29,565 bases of DNA from positions 1-29,565 of the forward strand of contig QFQX01000050.1 in assembly GCA_003248775.1 (NCBI GenBank), written 5' to 3'. The notes under the pieces were generated by a model. The model did no database searches. It was not told the DNA's origin and saw only the letters and a list, made by a program, of their open reading frames with translations. The DNA is from Shinella sp. GTDB lineage: Bacteria; Pseudomonadota; Alphaproteobacteria; Rhizobiales; Rhizobiaceae. Shown one piece after another: positions 8,366 to 16,204 of this stretch (positions are counted from its first letter, which is position 1; each line of letters starts with the position of its first letter). Position numbers and translations under genes: made by a program.

Positions 8366-9472
8366 GCGGCCTGCAATATCAAGCTCCAGAAGCACCAGAT
8401 AGACGGATTGCGCCGCCAGTCCCGTGTGGCGGATGATGTCATCCACCTCCACCGGGGTCGGCCCCAGCGCGTCGATGATCCGCGTACGATCGCTGTCGCT
8501 GGGCGGCGGCGTCATCGGGCGGTCACGCTCCCCAGATTCAGGCTCTTCTGCCTGCGGTTGCGTGAAGAGATCGATCTGCGAAATCGGTGCTAGTGCCTGA
8601 AGGACATCCTCGGGGCGAGTCGTCACCATCGCGCCGTCCTTCAGCAATCCGTTGGTACCCTCGCAGCGCGGGTCGAGCGGCGAACCGGGAACGGCGAAGA
8701 CCAGGCGTCCGAATTCACCAGCGAGACGTGCCGTAATGAGCGAACCGGAGCGTGCCGCGGCCTCGATCACGACGACACCGAGGGAGACCCCGGCGATAAG
8801 CCTGTTGCGCCGGGGAAAATCCCGCGCCCGGGCCTCCCATCCGAACGGCATTTCGGAGATCGCCAGTCCACGGCCGTCACAGATATCACGGTAGAGAGAA
8901 AGGTTTTCGGGAGGGTAGGGCTGATCGAGCCCGCCTGCCATGGCGGCAATCGTTCCCGTGTCGAGACTTGCACGATGGGAGGCCGTGTCTATGCCACGCG
9001 CAAGACCGGAGATGATGGAATAACCCGCGCGGCCGATATCGCGGGATATCATCGCGGCGAATTTCGCCCCGCTGATCGAGGCGTTACGGGAACCGACCAC
9101 ACCGACACTGGGCAACGACGCTGTCGCGAGATCGCCTTTGACCGCGAGAAGGGGAGGAGCCGCGTCGATCTGTCTCAGCGCGAATGGGTAGTCCGGTTCG
9201 CCGATGCCGAGAAAACGCGCGCCGAAGCGGGTGGCCGCCTCGATTTCCCGCATGGCTTCGCCTTCGGAGGCGATCCGGATCGAACGCGTGGATCCGCCGC
9301 GGCGGGAGAGTTCCGGCAGTGCCTCGATTGCTGTTTCGGCCGAACCGAAATGGTTGATGAGGTCACGGAAAGTGGCGGGACCGACATTGTCGCTGCGGAT
9401 CAGCCTTAACCAGGCGATCCTTTGCCGGTCTGTCAGCGCAATCCCTTTTCGTCTCGCGCTACCTGCCGGCAT
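8318..9472 (-). CDS. dprA: DNA-processing protein DprA (Smf)
   Basis: A 384-residue protein of the DprA/Smf family, which binds incoming single-stranded DNA, protects it and loads RecA during natural transformation. The Rossmann-fold core is clear: VGVVGSRNASISG (123-135), IISGLARGIDTASHRASL (153-170), the FPRRNRLIAG segment (219-228), and EAAARSGSLITARLA (237-251). A winged-helix C-terminal domain follows at about 330-380, as in other proteobacterial DprA proteins. The N-terminal HhH/SAM-like region (about 15-55) is present. The ATG at 9472 lies 4 bp after the plsY stop, so plsY and dprA form an operon. Its 3' end overlaps a plus-strand ORF by 48 bp. Rhizobia are not generally known as naturally competent, so the cellular role here is open. 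Confidence 0.95.
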   Translation of the reverse strand: MPAGSARRKGIALTDRQRIAWLRLIRSDNVGPATFRDLINHFGSAETAIEALPELSRRGGSTRSIRIASEGEAMREIEAATRFGARFLGIGEPDYPFALRQIDAAPPLLAVKGDLATASLPSVGVVGSRNASISGAKFAAMISRDIGRAGYSIISGLARGIDTASHRASLDTGTIAAMAGGLDQPYPPENLSLYRDICDGRGLAISEMPFGWEARARDFPRRNRLIAGVSLGVVVIEAAARSGSLITARLAGEFGRLVFAVPGSPLDPRCEGTNGLLKDGAMVTTRPEDVLQALAPISQIDLFTQPQAEEPESGERDRPMTPPPSDSDRTRIIDALGPTPVEVDDIIRHTGLAAQSVYLVLLELDIAGRLHRHAGSLVSISMMD

Positions 9473-9476
9473 GCAG

Positions 9477-10094
9477 TCATCCCTTTTGCCCGATCTTGCT
9501 TTCCGTTCCGGCGATCAGCCGCTCGATATTCGGCTTGTGCCGCCAGTAGGTAATGACGGTCATGGCCGAGGTGACGAGAGAAGCTTCGTGAGCGCCCAGT
9601 ATCCACAGTGCAACCGGAATGACAAGGGTTGCAACCAGCGCGGATAGTGACGAGTAGCGGGAGAGATAGGCGATCGACAACCAGACGATGGCGAATACCA
9701 GCACCATCAACGGCGCAACCCCGAGCAGCGTGCCGATATAGGTGGCGACGCCCTTGCCGCCCTTGAAGCCGAGCCAGACGGGGAAGAGATGGCCGATGAA
9801 GGCCGCAAAACCCGCGAGTAGCCCGGCGTTGTGACCGAATACGGCCTGCGCGATCACCGCGGCTGCAGTCGCCTTCAGCGCATCGAGCAGCAGCGTCGCG
9901 GCGGCAAGCTTCTTGTTGCCGGTTCTCAGAACATTGGTCGCGCCGATATTGCCCGAACCGATGGAACGCAGGTCGCCGAGGCCGGCGAGCCGCGTCAGGA
10001 CGAGGCCGAAGGGAATCGAGCCAAGAAGATAGCCGAGGCTGAGCACCGCGATGAGGGCTGGCCAGCCGATGGCGAGGTAGTTCACTTCAGGCAC
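9477..10094 (-). CDS. plsY: Glycerol-3-phosphate acyltransferase PlsY
   Basis: A 205-residue integral membrane protein that transfers the acyl group of acyl-phosphate to glycerol-3-phosphate, the first step of phospholipid synthesis. The three PlsY motifs are present: GSIPFG (25-30), GSGNIGATNVLRTG (46-59) and GHLFPVWLGFKGGKGVAT (101-118). The late HKPNIERLIAGTESKI segment is also present. About five membrane helices are expected. The start is GTG at 10094, backed by a strong GGGGGAG Shine-Dalgarno six bases upstream. A TATAAG-like -10 element (10112-10117) without a good -35 lies between it and the degenerate repeat at 10130-10226. It is followed 4 bp later by dprA. Confidence 0.95.
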   Translation of the reverse strand: MPEVNYLAIGWPALIAVLSLGYLLGSIPFGLVLTRLAGLGDLRSIGSGNIGATNVLRTGNKKLAAATLLLDALKATAAAVIAQAVFGHNAGLLAGFAAFIGHLFPVWLGFKGGKGVATYIGTLLGVAPLMVLVFAIVWLSIAYLSRYSSLSALVATLVIPVALWILGAHEASLVTSAMTVITYWRHKPNIERLIAGTESKIGQKG

Positions 10095-10129
10095 GTTTTT
10101 CTCCCCCTTGGCTTATATCCTGGAACATT

Positions 10130-10226
10130 CCCGGCGAAAACAGGATCGCCTCGAATGCTCTATCTCCTTGTCTTCACGCAATTTCGGATGCAAAACCACT
10201 GCACACTTTTTCGCGACATGCTCTAG
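10130..10226 (-). repeat. RIME-like repeat, degenerate internal copy B
   Basis: On the minus strand this begins CTAGAGCATGTCGCG and continues AAAAAGTGTGCAGTGG and TTTTGC, closely matching the first half of copies A and C. The second half is recognisably related (GACAAGGAGATAGAGCATT ... GCGATC) but strongly diverged. The right arm of the outer stem (CGACATGC in the intact copies) is lost here. The repeat lies between pyrC' and plsY, and its first bases contain the TAG stop codon of pyrC'. Confidence 0.7.
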
Positions 10227-11515
10227 AGCGAATGCACGCACTTGCCGGCGACATAGGTCGCAACGGCCCGGCCCGAGAAGCGAGCGTCCTCGAACGGCGT
10301 GTTCTTGGAGCGTGACAACAGCAGGTCCTTCGACACCAGCCAAGGCTCGTCGAGATCGACAAGGGTGATGTCTGCGGGGGCTCCGGGCTTCAAGGTGCCG
10401 GCATCGAGGCCGAAAATCTCGGCGGGACGGGTCGACATTGCGTCAATCAGCCGCATAAGCGAAACCTGTCCGCTATGATGCAACCGCAGTGCAGCCGACA
10501 GCATGGTCTCGAGCCCGATCGCGCCGTCTTCCGCCTCGCTGAAGGGGAGGCGCTTGGTATCGACACCCTGCGGATCGTGCGACGAAACGATGATGTCGAT
10601 CTTGCCTTCGGCCAGAGCCTGAACCATGCCCACCCGGTCGTCCTCGGAGCGAAGCGGCGGATAGAGCTTGAAGAAGGTACGGTATTCGCCGATGTCGTTT
10701 TCGTTCAGCGTCAGGTGATTGATCGAGACCGCGCAGGTGACGTTGGCGCCGCGCTTGCGGGCCGTCTCGATTGCCTCGACCGATTCCGGCACGGAAATCT
10801 GGGCCGCATGGTATTTTGCGCGGGTGAGGCCGGCGATCCGCAGATCGCGCTCCAGCGGAATGACCTCGGTTTCCTTCGGTACGCCCGAGAGGCCAAGCCA
10901 GCTCGCCAGCAGACCCTCGTTCATCACGCCGTTCGCGGCGAGGTACTTCTCGCGCGTTTCGAGCGCGATGATCGCACCGAATTCCCGCGAATAGGTCATC
11001 GCACGACGCAGGACCTGCGTGTCGTGAAGACCGTGGCGACCGTTGGTGAAGACGACGGCGCCGGCTTCGCGCAGCAGACCCATCTCCGTCATCTCGTTGC
11101 TGTCGAGCCCCTTGGTCAGGGCCGCTGCCGGATAGACATTGACGACGGCCTTGTCGCGGGCGGTCTTGCGGACGAATTCCACCAGCGCGATGTCGTCGAT
11201 CACAGGATCGGTCTCGGGCATCATGATGAAGGAGGTGACACCGCCGGCGGCAGCAGCGCGGCTGGCCGAGGCGATGGTCTCGCGGTGTTCGGCTCCCGGT
11301 TCCCCGACGAAGACGCGGGCATCGACAAGGCCCGGAATGGCGGTGAGGCCGGTGCAATCCCGGACTTCTGCGCCTGTGGGCTCGCCCTGGTTCTGCGCAT
11401 CGCTGCCCGCTGCCGCGATGCGGCCGTCAGCATCGACGATGATCGTGCCGGTTTCGTCGAGATCACGCGAAGGATCGACGATCCGGACATTCTTCAAGAC
11501 GAGAGGCCTGCTCAT
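10223..11515 (-). CDS. pyrC: Dihydroorotase-like PyrC' (PyrX), probably catalytically inactive
   Basis: A 430-residue protein with the class I dihydroorotase fold, but the metal site is gone. The family's D-x-H-x-H-x-R motif reads DARVFVG (65-71), so both histidines are R67 and F69. The usual FSDDG reads FTNGR (156-160), the histidine before the ED motif is replaced (IALETREK, 183-190), HVST is QISV (239-242), and TDHAPH is SSHDPQ (311-316). The overlap with pyrB (ATGA) and this loss resemble Pseudomonas PyrC', a non-catalytic subunit needed for PyrB assembly. I therefore infer a structural role, with the working dihydroorotase encoded elsewhere. The start at 11515 is fixed by the pyrB overlap. 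The stop lies in the edge of repeat copy B. Confidence 0.88.
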   Translation of the reverse strand: MSRPLVLKNVRIVDPSRDLDETGTIIVDADGRIAAAGSDAQNQGEPTGAEVRDCTGLTAIPGLVDARVFVGEPGAEHRETIASASRAAAAGGVTSFIMMPETDPVIDDIALVEFVRKTARDKAVVNVYPAAALTKGLDSNEMTEMGLLREAGAVVFTNGRHGLHDTQVLRRAMTYSREFGAIIALETREKYLAANGVMNEGLLASWLGLSGVPKETEVIPLERDLRIAGLTRAKYHAAQISVPESVEAIETARKRGANVTCAVSINHLTLNENDIGEYRTFFKLYPPLRSEDDRVGMVQALAEGKIDIIVSSHDPQGVDTKRLPFSEAEDGAIGLETMLSAALRLHHSGQVSLMRLIDAMSTRPAEIFGLDAGTLKPGAPADITLVDLDEPWLVSKDLLLSRSKNTPFEDARFSGRAVATYVAGKCVHSL

Positions 11516-12468
11516 GCGCCCATTCCTTCCGTGCGCGAACCCTGGTTCTGGGAAATGAGCAGCGCTTCCATCACGGCCATGCGCACCGCGACGCCCATTT
11601 CGACCTGCTGTTCGATCACGCTCTGCGGGCCGTCGGCCACTTCGGAAGCGATCTCGACACCGCGGTTCATCGGGCCGGGATGCATGACCAGCGCATCTTC
11701 CTTCGCCACCTTCAGCTTCTCGGCGTCGAGGCCGTAGAAGTGGAAGTATTCGCGCACCGATGGCACGAAGGCGCCGGACATGCGTTCGCGCTGCAGGCGC
11801 AGCATCATCACGACATCCGCGTCCTTCAGGCCCTCCTTCATGTCGTGGTAGACCTCGACACTCATGTCGGCGATGCCGGCCGGGAGCAGGGTCGGCGGAG
11901 CCACCACCCGCACCCGCGCGCCCATGGCGTTCAGCAGCAGGATGTTGGAGCGCGCGACGCGCGAATGCAGCACGTCGCCGCAGATCGCCACGATGATGCG
12001 AGAAAGCTTGCCCTTGGAGCGGCGAATGGTCAGCGCGTCGAGCAGCGCCTGTGTCGGATGCTCGTGCTGTCCGTCTCCGGCGTTCACCACCGAGCAGGCG
12101 ACCTTCTGGGCAAGAAGCGCCGCAGCGCCGCCCGAGGAATGCCGGACGACCAGAACGTCCGGCCGCATGGCGTTGAGCGTCATGGCCGTATCGATCAGCG
12201 TTTCGCCCTTTTTGACGGACGAATTGCCGACCGACATGTTCATCACGTCGGCACCGAGGCGTTTGCCAGCCAGCTCGAACGAGGATTGCGTTCGCGTGGA
12301 GGCTTCGAAGAAGAGATTGATCTGGGTGAGACCGCGAAGCGTGGAAGTCTTCTTCTCGCGCTGACGGCTGATTTTGACGGCTTCGTCGGCCTTGTCGAGC
12401 AGGTAGGTAATATCCTGTTCGGTAAGGCCCTTGATGCCAATAAGGTGGCGGTGGGGAAAGAAGACCAT
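11512..12468 (-). CDS. pyrB: Aspartate carbamoyltransferase catalytic subunit
   Basis: A 318-residue enzyme that condenses carbamoyl phosphate with aspartate, the first committed step of pyrimidine synthesis. The carbamoyl-phosphate loop FEASTRT (54-60), the SVKKGET loop (84-90), HPTQALLD (137-144) and MHPGPMNRG (262-270) are all intact. The ATG at 12468 has a perfect AGGAGG Shine-Dalgarno six bases upstream and a candidate sigma-70 promoter at 12495-12523. The last four bases overlap the start of pyrC', the arrangement known for class A ATCases built from PyrB and an inactive PyrC homologue. No regulatory pyrI subunit is seen next to it. I see no leader peptide or UTP-sensing attenuator in the roughly 20-base leader. 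Confidence 0.97.
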   Translation of the reverse strand: MVFFPHRHLIGIKGLTEQDITYLLDKADEAVKISRQREKKTSTLRGLTQINLFFEASTRTQSSFELAGKRLGADVMNMSVGNSSVKKGETLIDTAMTLNAMRPDVLVVRHSSGGAAALLAQKVACSVVNAGDGQHEHPTQALLDALTIRRSKGKLSRIIVAICGDVLHSRVARSNILLLNAMGARVRVVAPPTLLPAGIADMSVEVYHDMKEGLKDADVVMMLRLQRERMSGAFVPSVREYFHFYGLDAEKLKVAKEDALVMHPGPMNRGVEIASEVADGPQSVIEQQVEMGVAVRMAVMEALLISQNQGSRTEGMGA

Positions 12469-12474
12469 GGACGT

Positions 12475-12480
12475 CCTCCT
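12475..12480 (-). promoter_or_regulatory. Perfect Shine-Dalgarno of pyrB
   Basis: AGGAGG on the minus strand, six bases before the pyrB ATG. It is the strongest ribosome-binding site in the window and fixes the pyrB start. Confidence 0.85.
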
Positions 12481-12494
12481 GAGATGTCACGCGG

Positions 12495-12523
12495 TCTATA
12501 AAGATTGCCGGGCCAGGGAGCAA
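12495..12523 (-). promoter_or_regulatory. Candidate sigma-70 promoter of pyrB-pyrC'
   Basis: TTGCTC (-35, 12518-12523) and TATAGA (-10, 12495-12500) are exactly 17 bases apart on the minus strand. The predicted transcript would start near 12488, leaving about 20 bases of leader with the AGGAGG site. Confidence 0.6.
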
Positions 12524-12590
12524 GCATATGCTATGTGGATAGTCACGCCCTCCCCATGTTAAACGAGCGCATTTCCGCTAGAAGATCGAC

Positions 12591-14243
12591 ATGAGCTCAA
12601 TGAACCGGACTGAAGAAAAACTCGCCGCCCTGAACCAGCCGAAACCCTGGTCCGGCGTGAACGCCTACCGTTCCGATCCGCTGCTCGTCGATCTGACGGC
12701 CAGCCTGTCGCGCGGACTGCGCGAGGAATACGACGTCATCGGCAAATATGTGACCTCGCATGAGGCGCAGGAACTCGCCCGCATGGCAAACCAGAGCCCG
12801 CCGGTGCTGCGCACCCACGGCGTGCGTGGCGAGCGGCTCGATGTTGTCGAGTTCCATCCGGCCTGGCATGCGCTGATGCGCCGCTCCATGTCCGTCGGGC
12901 TGCATTCCTCCGTCTGGGAAAACCTGCCGGATGCCCGTGGTCACGAGCACAAGGCCCGCGCCACCCGTTTCTTCCTCACGGCCCAACTTGAAACCGGCCA
13001 TCTCGGGGCGTTGACGACGACCAGCGCGTCTGTCGCCGCCCTCGTGGCCGCGCCGCATATACAGAAGGAGTGGGCGCCGAAGATCCTGTCGCGGAAATAT
13101 GATTCGTCCAACAAGCCGCCCTTGCAGAAGACGGCTGTGACGCTTGGCATCGGCATGACGGAAAAGCAGGCCGGCACGGATGTGAGGGCGATCTCGACAT
13201 CAGGCGAACGGGTGGGCGAGGGGATCTACCGCCTCTCGGGCCACAAGTGGTTCATGTCCGCGCCGATGAGCGACGGTTTCGTCATGCTGGGGCAGACGAA
13301 GGACGGCATGGGCTGCTTCCTCGTGCCGCGTCTGCTCGAAGACGGTTCCGCCAACGGGCTCGAGTTCCAGCGGCTGAAGGACAAGATCGGCAACCGTTCG
13401 AATGCGACGGCGGAAGTCGAGTTCTCGGATGCATTCGGTTATCTGCTCGGCACGCCGGGAGATGGTATTCGCACCATTCTCGACATGGTGACGCTGACCC
13501 GGCTCGACTGCGCTCTGGCTTCGGCGGGCATTATGCGTGCCTCCATGGCGGAAGCGGTGCATCACGTTCGGGGGCGCTCCGCCTTCGGCAAGAAACTGAT
13601 CGATCAGCCGATCATGACGCGTGTTCTGGCTGATATGGCACTCGACGTCGCCGCCGCCACGACGCTTGCCTTCAAGCTTGCCGATACCTTCGACCGTGCC
13701 CGCGAAAACCCCGTTGATGCGGCCTATGCCCGCGTGATGACACCGGTGGTGAAATACTGGATCTGCAAGATCGCGCCGGCGCTGATCTACGAGGCGATGG
13801 AATGCATCGGCGGTAGCGGCTACATCGAGGAACGGCCGATCGCCCGTCATTACCGGGAAGCGCCTGCGGCGGCGCTCTGGGAAGGCTCAGGCAACGTCAT
13901 GGCACTCGATGTGCTGCGCGTCCTTGAGCGTGGCAAAGATCTGATCGACACGCTTTTTGCAGGCTTCGAACGGGATCTCGGCCCATCCGGCAAGAAGACG
14001 GTCGAAGTCCTGCGGGCGGCGACCGCTCTTGCAGAGCGCGATGAGGGCGCGGCGCGCCTATTGATCGAGCAGATCGCACTCGTTGCTTCCGCGGCCGAAC
14101 TTTACCGGCTGGGCGCCGGCAAGATCGCGGATGCCTTCCTCGAATCACGGCTTGCCGGCGGATGGCGTCACACCTACGGCGTGCTCGATGCCCGCTTCGA
14201 TGCGCGTTACGTCCTCGATCTTCTCTACCCGGCAGCAACCTGA
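12591..14243 (+). CDS. aidB: AidB-family acyl-CoA dehydrogenase
   Basis: A 550-residue flavoprotein of the acyl-CoA dehydrogenase superfamily, AidB branch (E. coli AidB is about 540 residues). E. coli AidB is induced in the adaptive response to alkylation, binds FAD and DNA, and is thought to protect DNA from alkylating agents. Visible signatures are GMTEKQAGTD (188-197), the middle beta-domain SGHKWFMSAPMSDGF (216-230), the ECIGGSGYIEE segment (404-414) and WEGSGN (430-435). The N-terminal PWSGVNAYRSDPLL is also typical of AidB. The gene diverges from pyrB across 122 bp. No Ada-type site is recognisable, and the ATG at 12591 has only a weak ribosome-binding site. Confidence 0.92.
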   Translation: MSSMNRTEEKLAALNQPKPWSGVNAYRSDPLLVDLTASLSRGLREEYDVIGKYVTSHEAQELARMANQSPPVLRTHGVRGERLDVVEFHPAWHALMRRSMSVGLHSSVWENLPDARGHEHKARATRFFLTAQLETGHLGALTTTSASVAALVAAPHIQKEWAPKILSRKYDSSNKPPLQKTAVTLGIGMTEKQAGTDVRAISTSGERVGEGIYRLSGHKWFMSAPMSDGFVMLGQTKDGMGCFLVPRLLEDGSANGLEFQRLKDKIGNRSNATAEVEFSDAFGYLLGTPGDGIRTILDMVTLTRLDCALASAGIMRASMAEAVHHVRGRSAFGKKLIDQPIMTRVLADMALDVAAATTLAFKLADTFDRARENPVDAAYARVMTPVVKYWICKIAPALIYEAMECIGGSGYIEERPIARHYREAPAAALWEGSGNVMALDVLRVLERGKDLIDTLFAGFERDLGPSGKKTVEVLRAATALAERDEGAARLLIEQIALVASAAELYRLGAGKIADAFLESRLAGGWRHTYGVLDARFDARYVLDLLYPAAT

Positions 14244-14290
14244 TCGCCTTTTAGGTCACCGGAGTGTTCTCATCTTGAGTCTGTAACAAG

Positions 14291-14309
14291 CCGGGGATAA
14301 TCTCCCCGG
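14291..14309 (+). terminator. Hairpin after aidB, possible terminator
   Basis: CCGGGGA / TCCCCGG form a perfect 7-bp stem with a TAATC loop, 48 bases past the aidB stop. No T-run follows, so it may be a Rho-assisted 3' end or an mRNA-stabilising hairpin. Confidence 0.4.
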
Positions 14310-14410
14310 TGTCGATGCGCATGCGCCGTTTCCGGCCCTCGTCGCGCGTTTCTTCCCCCCTGATGATCCGATCCCAATCACCTGTTGCCGTGCCGGCAAG
14401 GGAGACATTC

Positions 14411-15013
14411 ATGAATCATGTTCTGAACGAAGGCGAATATCGCCTTGAAAACATTGCTGCCCGGCGCGACGATCTCGTCATGATTTCCGGCTGCTCCGGC
14501 GGGGGCTAGTCGACCTTGCTCGAGGAATTGTCGCGGCGAGGCTTTGCGACATGCGAGGAAGCCGGGCGGCAGGTGGTTCGCGAGCAGTTTTTTATCGATG
14601 GCGATGCACTGCCGTGGACGAACCTGTCGCTATTTGTCGAACTGACCATTTCCCGCTCGATCAATTTCATGACGGAGGCGGCTTGCAGGGGAGGGCGAAC
14701 CTTTTTCGACCGGGGAATCGTAGACCAGATTGCCGGGCTGGAACAGGCGGGCCATGCCGTTCTCCCGGTTTATCTCCGGGCAGCGGAAAGGCTGCGCTAC
14801 CGCAGGCAGGTCTTCCTGCTGCCGCCATGGCCGGAAATCTACAGGAACGACGCCGAGCGACGTCATGGGCTGGAACCAGCCATCGAAGCCTTTCGATACC
14901 TGGAAAACGCTTATAGGCGCCTTGGTTATGAACTTGTCGAGGTGCCCTGGGCCGGTGTCGGGGAGAGGGCGGACTTCATTCTCTCGACGCTTGCGCGACA
15001 AGAGCCGGGCTGA
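14411..15013 (+). pseudogene. AAA_28-type P-loop ATPase interrupted by an amber codon at the Walker A lysine
   Basis: One continuous reading frame of 201 codons starts at an ATG with a good Shine-Dalgarno (GGGAG, 7-base spacing) and contains a single in-frame TAG at 14507-14509. Before it the protein ends in MISGCSGGG; after it the frame continues S-T-LLEELSRRGFATCEEAGRQ. The TAG therefore replaces the lysine of the Walker A motif GCSGGGKST, one A-to-T change from AAG. The rest (ATCEEAGRQVVREQ, RTFFDRGIVDQ, FLLPPWPEIYRNDAERR) is intact and typical of NadR/AAA_28-like predicted kinases or ATPases of about 180-200 residues. Read literally, the gene yields a 32-residue peptide; a restart at TTG 14516 would lack the P-loop. 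It is a recent null allele or a base-calling error. Confidence 0.85.
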
Positions 15014-15180
15014 GGTTGGACGGCGTCATCTAGTGCGTTCTGGCGCTTTGCGGATGCCGGCTCTTGCGTTATCCCCAGGTGCCGTTAACCTTAACAAATG
15101 GTTTACGTTGCGTCGCTCCTGTTAAGGGGTCAGTTTCCCGCACAGGGACAGACCGGATCAGCGGGGCGCAAAAAACCAGA

Positions 15181-15339
15181 ATGACAAGAATGACTTTGGT
15201 TTTGGTCATGATGGCGTTTTTCGCGGTACTTGCGCTGGATATCGCCGTTCCGGCCGCGGTTTTGAGCGTGATGGCTCTGCTTCGGTGGGCGGTGCGCTAC
15301 TGGCCGTCGACAAATATGTATGAGGAGAGGGCGGCATGA
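15181..15339 (+). CDS. Small membrane protein upstream of the DUF6105-like gene
   Basis: A 52-residue peptide. The sequence MTLVLVMMAFFAVLALDIAV followed by PAAVLSVMALLRWAVRYWP gives one or two membrane helices, then a short hydrophilic tail. I do not recognise a family. Its stop codon overlaps the ATG of the next gene by 4 bp (ATGA), which supports it being translated and coupled to that gene. The ATG at 15181 lacks a clear Shine-Dalgarno. The frame is open back to 15064, but that upstream part looks non-coding. Confidence 0.55.
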   Translation: MTRMTLVLVMMAFFAVLALDIAVPAAVLSVMALLRWAVRYWPSTNMYEERAA

Positions 15340-15665
15340 AGACCTTCCTGATTTTATGGGCTGCCCCCATCGCCCTGCTCGGAAGCTGGTACGGGCTCTC
15401 CTATTACGACATGAGCTTCGGTATCTTCATGCTCACCCGGCAGGCGCATGATCTGGTATTCCAGGTCTACGGCCAGATCCTCGGCATTCCCCCGGAAACC
15501 ATACCGCCGCTTGTGATGCGCGCCATCGCCTTCGACAGCCTTCTGGTGTTCGCCATCATCGGTTTCCGTCGCCGTCGCAAGATCATCGCGTGGTGGAAGG
15601 CCCGTCAAGCTCCTTCCGCATCGGAAGACCTGCGCAGCATCGACAATCTGTCGAGCGCGCCCTGA
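15336..15665 (+). CDS. DUF6105-like small membrane protein
   Basis: A 109-residue protein. The N-terminal helix (LILWAAPIALLGSWYGLSYY) is followed by a conserved-looking segment, SFGIFMLTRQAHDLVFQVYG and ILGIPPETIPPLV. A second hydrophobic helix follows (about 65-77), then a strongly basic RRRRKIIAWWKAR stretch. I recall such proteins in Rhizobiaceae as DUF6105, with no assigned function; the family call is from memory. It has a good ribosome-binding site (GAGGAGAGGG) and overlaps the upstream gene by 4 bp. Its last 61 bases run antisense to the end of ruvX, so the two converge and overlap. Confidence 0.78.
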   Translation: MKTFLILWAAPIALLGSWYGLSYYDMSFGIFMLTRQAHDLVFQVYGQILGIPPETIPPLVMRAIAFDSLLVFAIIGFRRRRKIIAWWKARQAPSASEDLRSIDNLSSAP

Positions 15666-16096
15666 AGGATGAAGCTTGCCGCAGCCGAGTCGATCCGCTC
15701 GCTGCGCTTGGCCCTTGATACATCCATTTCCAGAAGCGCCCGTTCGGCTGCCACGGTCGATAGCCGTTCGTCCCAGAAGACGAATGGGATATCGGTCTTT
15801 TCCGACATCGAGCGCACGAAGGCGCGAGTGGCCTGAACGCGCGGGCCTGCCGAACCATCCATGTTCATCGGCAGGCCTATGACGAAGGCGGCAACCTTTT
15901 CCCGGGCGGCGAAATCGAGCAGGATTTCCGCATCCTTCGTGAATTTTGTCCGTTTGATCACCGGCCGCGGACTTGCGAAACGCAGGCCGATATCCGACAT
16001 GGCAAGGCCGATGGTCTTGGTGCCGAGGTCCAGCCCGGCGACCGGCTGCAGCGGCGCAAGGGTCTCCGCGAGTTCCTCGATCGTCAGTGTCGTCAT
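15605..16096 (-). CDS. ruvX: Putative Holliday junction resolvase / pre-16S rRNA nuclease (YqgF)
   Basis: A 163-residue RNase H-fold nuclease. The family's acidic triad is visible: D23 in GLDLGTKTIGLA, E110 in PFVFWDERLST, and D136 in SERIDSAAASFIL. GLPMNMDGSAGPR (74-86) is the characteristic YqgF loop. In E. coli this essential protein trims the 5' end of 16S rRNA; Holliday-junction resolution was the older prediction. The ATG at 16096 has a GAGGAAA site about eight bases upstream. The roughly 12-residue C-terminal extension past ALDRL (LRRSSDAEGA) is the part that overlaps the DUF6105-like gene. Confidence 0.93.
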   Translation of the reverse strand: MTTLTIEELAETLAPLQPVAGLDLGTKTIGLAMSDIGLRFASPRPVIKRTKFTKDAEILLDFAAREKVAAFVIGLPMNMDGSAGPRVQATRAFVRSMSEKTDIPFVFWDERLSTVAAERALLEMDVSRAKRSERIDSAAASFILQGALDRLSMLRRSSDAEGA

Positions 16097-16204
16097 CGTG
16101 ATTTCCTCACCCGTGGCCTTGGTCGCTACTTTCCGTCACGGCCATATGCCATATTTTTATCCGACGAAACAATTTCGCCTTCCTGTCCCCCAAAGGAGTC
16201 TTCC

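Noticed and set aside
10223..12523. Apparent 766-aa fusion reading through pyrB into pyrC'
   Set aside because: The upstream part is pyrB read in a different frame; pyrC' has its own ATG overlapping the pyrB stop.
14507..14509. TAG as a recoded amino acid (for example pyrrolysine)
   Set aside because: The codon stands at an invariant lysine and is one base from AAG; rhizobia are not known to recode UAG, and no recoding element is visible.
15085..15095. TTAACCTTAAC as a CtrA binding site
   Set aside because: The CtrA consensus needs TTAA-N7-TTAA spacing; here the two TTAA are only two bases apart.
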